From Hemileia vastatrix (lineage: Eukaryota > Basidiomycota > Pucciniomycetes > Pucciniales > Zaghouaniaceae): a stretch of DNA of 64,000 bases. Below the pieces are notes generated by a model. The model made no database searches and was not told the DNA's origin. It saw only the letters and a program-made list of their open reading frames with translations. Every line of letters starts with the position of its first letter. The stretch's first letter is position 1. The position numbers and the translations under genes were made by a program. The stretch spans positions 5,105,156 through 5,169,155 of the forward strand of contig JASXTE010000014.1 in NCBI GenBank assembly GCA_030280995.1, given 5' to 3'. Shown one piece after another: positions 59,079-64,000 of this stretch.

Positions 59079-59507
59079 CACTACGCACCAAGTAAGATAT
59101 CCCTGATGGGGATATCCAGCGCGAGTTGGGGATACTGTAGGGAGGGACATAAGGATATAAAAATATGTGTAAGAAATATATGTGCGAGAAAAATATGTGT
59201 AAGGAAAATATGTGTAAAAAAATATGAGAGAAAAACAAGTGTAATAAAAATATCTTGCAACCATGTAAAATTTTATTTTTTATTTATTTTTATTTTTTTA
59301 CCTTTTTTTACCCCCCCTTTTTTTTTGAAAAAAAAAAAAAAAAAAATTATGGTCGCAAATGATTTTTCTTACATTTACTTTTCTCGCACTTATTTTTCTT
59401 GTACTTACTTTTCTTACATTTATTTTTCAGACCTTAAGTCCTTCACTAAAATATCCCTCACTCGTGCTGGATATCCCCATCAGGGATATCTTACTTGGTG
59501 CGTAGTG
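59079..59507. mobile_element. 429-bp foldback MITE
   Basis: Termini CACTACGCACCAAGTAAGAT match inverted over 47 bp with one mismatch (59079-59125 and 59461-59507), and weaker inverted similarity continues through almost the whole element. ATA flanks both ends as a possible 3-bp target duplication. Each arm contains reiterated words of about 14 bp such as AAATATGTGTAAGA. The centre is a homopolymer-rich loop. No coding capacity. Confidence 0.85.
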
Positions 59508-60496
59508 ATAGTACTCATTACATTTCTTATTTCACGGCTCCACCTATTCGATGCAACCAGCTTAGAAAAATGTTTTTTTATCCATGTTTAATGCTAAACC
59601 TGTAATGCTTGCAAGTTTCCCATCTTGAATCACCCACCTAAAGCCTGAGTTTATGTCACTTTTTGCAGGGTATAATTAGTAAGAAAGTCACAAGTATTTC
59701 CATTTTAGCAGCTTATTTTCAAGATCCTTAAAGCTTCTCAGGCTGCACCCAAAAATGCTATCCAACAATTTCAATGAAACAAGACCCCTGAACACTAAAA
59801 CCCTTACACTCATAAGTTTGCCGACTGCCTATGGCCACTCTCAATCGTGCACATATCCCACTTTATCTGTTTTCCATGTGTAGTTTCATGCCCTAAATGC
59901 AAGTTATCCCAAGAAAAAATAAACTCAGAAGTTTGGGGTAACTTTGATTTTAATAATTTTTTTTGAAAATATTAGTCTTAGCTGCCTTCATAATTTCAAC
60001 ATCTTTTCTGAGGCTATCAATCAATGAGTAGATTTTGTGTCAATTGATCATATGAGTCTCTGGAAAATCTCTAATATCTTCAGGGAATGAAGAGTCCCCT
60101 TGAGATGATCTGGTGCCTATGGATGGTGATGATGAAGTATTCACAAGATCAAAGCTAAATAATTAAAATATCATGTAGAATAAAATAGGGTTAGTAAAAT
60201 AAAGAGACAGATCAAAAATTTGAATAAAATATAAGCTGAGGAATAACTCAAGGATTGAAGGAGGATTGATAATTAGATTGATGGGCTGTGGGTGACTCAA
60301 ATTGAAACTGATGCATGGCGTTCACGCTGACATTCCAGAAATTGGTGGCATTTGCAATCACATCTTGAATTCATTGTCGTTTTTGCAAGTTTGATTTGAA
60401 CAAAGAGTTGATTCCATGGTAACATTCCCTCTGGGAACATCAGCAAGATGTTGGTAGTGTAAAGCACCTGAGTATCCCTGTTGTAAGCTAACAAGC
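59508..60496. other. No gene recognised
   Basis: The minus-strand frame 60297-60494 (65 codons) resembles nothing I know. The rest is AT-rich. Confidence 0.5.
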
Positions 60497-61290
60497 TGTC
60501 ACCGGATGGCCTATGGACAAGGTCAAGGCTGTTACTGAGTAAGTGAGACTGGAAAAGTAATTAAGGACCATTTCAAAGCATAGAGGAATACTTTGAGGAA
60601 GTGATTTGAAAATATTTCAAAGAGAAATTAATACTGCTTTGATATAGGTTTGAGGTGAATACTAATGTAATTTTAAGGTGCCACTAATGATTCAGGATAA
60701 TCTCACAAAGGGTTGGAACTTAACAATCAAAGAAAGATTTAGGAATTTAAGATTGAAAATAATTGATTATTAAAAAAGGTAGGAAACAATCATAATCTTA
60801 TATAATTTCAACTACTATCACAACAATATTATACTTTAATTCTAAGGAATGTCATGTCAAGGAGAAGCCTTTGGTCTTTGTTATAAAGCCAATGACCAAA
60901 TCAGTAATGCACGACTTATTCAATTAAATGATCCAGTTATACCTGTAAATAGGAAGGACTTTCTGAAGTTAATTTCAATAAATATATAAAAGTAAATACA
61001 TCAAGGTAAAAAGATATTTGGTATAAAGCCAATGAACAAATCAGTAATGAGCGACTTATTAAATTAAATGAGCCAGTTATACATAATGGTAATGATAAGA
61101 GTAACAACAATTTAGTACATTTGAATATATTAAAAATGAAAGAAAATACACACCTGTAAAAAGGAAGGACTCACCTGAGAGAAAAAGCAAAGTCATTCAG
61201 CACTTTCTAACTCAGTGAGTCTGACCATTTGCAGGGGTAAAATTGAAGTGGGATTACATGATGGTAGATGCAGGGATACTTAAACTGAGG
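60497..61290 (-). mobile_element. Chromovirus-type LTR, inverted (far end approximate)
   Basis: 60497-60870 aligns by eye with the inverse of 43389-43040, beginning TGTCACCGGATGGCC and passing through TCACAAAGG, TTGATTA and TTTAATTCTAAGGAATGT. It contains a direct repeat of about 70 bp (60885-60951 and 61017-61084; ATAAAGCCAATGA(C/A)CAAATC). No pol sequence adjoins it, so it is probably solo. 61291-61463 shows nothing. Confidence 0.55.
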
Positions 61291-61463
61291 TAAGCATGAC
61301 GAAAGAACAAAATCATATACTATAAAGTAAGAGTGCATCAAGTTACTAATGCATAACAATGTAGTACTTCAGGAGGTGATAAAGTTGCTGGCATGTGTAT
61401 TCTAGCAGGAAAGAAAAAAGAAATGTAACACATAAGGGAAAGAGAGAAATAGAAAACTAAATG

Positions 61464-62772
61464 TGTCAGCCAGGCTATACCAGGAGCCCAGTATATTTTA
61501 CGTCAAATTACTGGAACTAAAAGAGGACATAAAAATATGCTTATGATGTATATAAATTAATCTTATATTGCATAATGAAATGATATAATTATTTTATTAA
61601 ATATATATGATAAGTATTATATTAATTTTATTATTATATAAATTATTTATACATTTAAATTAAGCATGATATATATTCTATAAATTATGGCGCATTTTTA
61701 TGTATTTAATAAATTAAAATTAATAATTAATTAATTACAAACATATATTATAAATTATAAATGAAAATTTAACTTATAATGTAATTAAATTAATTAATTA
61801 AAATTATATATTAAATAAGGCCATACATATCTTATTAAACAATAATATTGGGCGCTTTTTTGACCCTTAATTGTGTCAGTAAAATTATTAAATAAATTAT
61901 AACACTTATTTAATAAGATGGCATTAAAATTCTCACTTTAAATTAGAAATATCATTAAATTAATTATATGTTTCATTTAAACTAGTTATTGAATTAATTA
62001 CATAGTTAAAAGAATTAATTAAAATTGCTTTATACTGGATTGAATTGATTACATGGATTTTGGCATGAAAATAATTCTATTCGTTTTAATTAAACCCTTT
62101 ACATCTCACTGTAATATCTGTTTTGGGTTATTTTACTCACTATTCTTATGTTTCAGACTTACTTGGTTACTGATTATTCTAATTAATTGTTTTGGGAACT
62201 TATGGTGGGAAAATTGGTTACTTATTCACAGGTTTAGTTTATTGTTACATGTTTTTCTCTAAATCTCTATGTTTTAGTTCTATTCTTTTATATTCTTGTT
62301 TCATTTTATTACTATTTTGTAATTACTCATTTGTGGCGCTTCAGAGAGTCCTTTGCATACAAAAGGCTTTGGATAATCCCCTGTAGCTGCATCACTTATT
62401 ATACAATCAACATAAATTCATTTTTAAATATTATACGTTTATTTTATTTTTATTAGCATTATAAATCTAAGTTAAATATAAATAAATTATCTAAGGTTGC
62501 TCTAAGTCTATTAATAATTATAATTGTGAACCGCGCACCGCTATATAACTTACAAGATTTAAATTTTATCAATTGAACCTCCCATTGTGTCACTGCTCAA
62601 AACTTGTTATTGCATTTCTTAAATCTCCTCTCTTATTTTCTTAAACATTTAAATCTCAATTATTATCAGTATCTATTCTATTACCTAGTTCCTTTTAATT
62701 TTCTTCTCCTTCTTCTCCTTCTTCTCCTTCTTCTAGACAACCAGCTGATAAAATGAGATTACTATTCTGACA
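61464..62772 (-). mobile_element. Ty1/Copia 3' LTR (proposed limits)
   Basis: The minus-strand start TGTCAG at 62772 follows the purine tract GGGAGGG (62773-62779) and overlaps the pol stop codon. The end CTGACA at 61464 inverts the start. The interior is AT-rich with a TATATAG on the minus strand near 62545. The left limit rests only on the terminal inversion. Confidence 0.45.
62704..62736. repeat. CTCCTTCTT microsatellite
   Basis: About 3.5 tandem units of a 9-bp word just inside the proposed Copia LTR. Confidence 0.85.
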
Positions 62773-64000
62773 CCCTCCCTGCTTGAGGTACTTCAGATGA
62801 AAGTCCACAAGTATTGCAGAAAGTAATCAAAGATTGATTAGGAACAGATTTAGTTAGCCCATCTGCTAACATGTCAGTAGTAGGATTATAGGGAATATTT
62901 AGATTACCTGCCAGCACTTGTTCACAGAGTAAATGATATTGAACCTCAATATATTTTGCGCAAGCTTGGAACACAGGATTTTTAGAAAGTGCAATTTCTC
63001 CCTGAATGTCTCCAAAGATGGTTAGAGGTAGAAAATAGGTAGAGATAGGGAGGTGAATAGATTCTTGAGCCAAATTACTTCTTGAAAAGCTGAAGTAAAA
63101 GAGCAGTATTCAGCTTCTGAGGAAGAAAGAGAAACAGTGTGTTTCCTCTTAGATTTCCATGAAATCTCTGCTTTATTGAAGATGAAGACATAACCTGATG
63201 TGGATTTTCAGGTATTAGGACATCCTTCCCAATCAGCATCAGAAAAATCTGTTGGGTGAGACAAAGAATGGTGACCTGTTGGAGTGGCTGAAGATCTTTC
63301 CATAAAGGTAAGGCTAAGATCTGTCATTACAGCAAGATACCGGAGAGTATTTTTGAAAGAGATCCAGTGATTTATCCTGGGCTCTTCCAAATTTTGAAAT
63401 AGTTGACTTACAGAGAAAGCCATGTCAGGACAAGAAAATTTTACTAAGTAATTAAGTAACCTAATAGCACTTCTATATTTTTCATTTAGTTTAATAAAAT
63501 CATTCTTCTCTTGAGAATTTTCTGCAGCCAGTTGATATGTGGGAGCATTGGAGTTGTCACTGATTTACAGTCAGACATGTTGTAGGTTTTAAGTAAGTTA
63601 AGGATATAGGTAGGTTGTGACAAACTTATCAATTTTTTGGAAATATTTCTAGTGATTTTAATTCCAAAGAAATATTTTAGATTTCCTAGAAAATACATAT
63701 TATATCTTTTGGCGATTTCAGCTTTAAAATGAATTAGGTCATTGCCAAATACAGACAGGTCATCAAAATGAAGGTAAACAAAGATTTGATTATTGGAGTC
63801 AAAAGAAAAGAAAAGTCAAGGGTAAGCTTCTGAGACCACTAATCCTACAGAGGCAAATATGTTTTATATTTAGAGAATAAAGCTACTGAATTATTATCTG
63901 ATGATTATCAAGGATTTTATCTTCCTCCTCTTGGAATTTACATCATCACTATTCAAGTTTTTGTAAAATTTTGAAAATCAGAGGCAGAATTAGGGTTAGA
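62763..64000 (-). pseudogene. Ty1/Copia RT C-terminus and RNase H, cut by the window edge
   Basis: Minus strand from the right edge: the RT active-site region reads H-F-D-D-L-S-V-F-G where Y-V-D-D-L is usual (about 63745-63775), then L-G-N-L-K-Y-F-F-G-I-K-I (63486-63698). RNase H follows: D-F-S-D-A-D-W-E-G-C (63208-63423), S-T-S-G-Y-V-F, S-S-S-E-A-E-Y and M-L-A-D-G-L-T-K (62763-63200). Stops at about 63205 and 63487 and frame changes disable it. The order and motifs are diagnostic for Copia. Confidence 0.85.

Noticed and set aside
60297..60494. 65-codon minus-strand frame with two clustered cysteines
   Set aside because: No recognisable motif and no supporting context; likely chance.
62053..62386. 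Hydrophobic open frames resembling small membrane proteins
   Set aside because: AT-rich T-run composition inside a proposed LTR; no conserved features.

Overview
This window is an AT-rich, repeat-dense piece of a fungal nuclear genome. Several features point to a basidiomycete, and a large-genome rust-type fungus is a reasonable guess, though this is inference: Ty3/Gypsy reverse transcriptases with an F-I-D-D active site, Ty3 integrases with chromodomain-like tails, Ty1/Copia remnants, a PIF/Harbinger transposon, a TET/JBP-like oxygenase, and short spliceosomal introns. Nearly all recognisable coding sequence is decayed transposable element. One host-like gene is intact: a four-exon gene on the minus strand (56291-57781) for a probably secreted protein of unknown family. 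I found no rRNA, tRNA or CRISPR.

Layout. 2-13471 is a Ty3/Gypsy element (element 1, family A, + strand) entering from the left: gag, protease, RT, RNase H and integrase, then a long 3' spacer. A 3.7-kb Harbinger-type transposon (H1, 5870-9575) sits inside its integrase and carries a transposase fragment on + and a TET/JBP-like dioxygenase on -. The spacer holds arrays of a 20-odd-bp motif, three hairpin modules that recur in the same order, and an antisense intron-bearing zinc-cluster gene (Z), then a polypurine tract and an LTR (13472-~14600). 14601-19632 is a second, 5'-truncated copy of the same 3' region, with two antisense zinc-cluster genes (X, Y) and its LTR. 19633-23235 is gene-empty AT-rich DNA.

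23236-~31920 is a fairly complete Ty3/Gypsy element of another family (element 2, family C) with both LTRs. 33311-38240 is a more decayed copy (2b), itself interrupted at 36410-36990. 39900-43389 is a 5'-truncated chromovirus (integrase C-terminus, chromodomain, antisense zinc-cluster gene W, LTR). It is inserted in the 3' spacer of element 3, a family-A element on the minus strand whose gag-pol and 5' LTR run from 52044 down to ~44420. 53378-54959 is a second Harbinger copy (H2), which keeps the catalytic C-terminal half that H1 lost.

55000-60496 holds direct repeats, the host gene with a CpG-rich patch upstream, and a 429-bp foldback MITE. 60497-64000 holds a chromovirus-type LTR and the 3' end of a Ty1/Copia element on the minus strand.

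How the parts fit. Two architectures stand out. (1) In three retroelement contexts of two unrelated Ty3 families, gag-pol is followed by an antisense gene for a small protein with a Zn2Cys6-spaced cysteine cluster, starting about 45-125 bp before the 3' LTR and reading back toward pol. (2) A Harbinger-type transposon carries a TET/JBP-like oxygenase between its terminal inverted repeats. All coordinates and alignments were made by eye.
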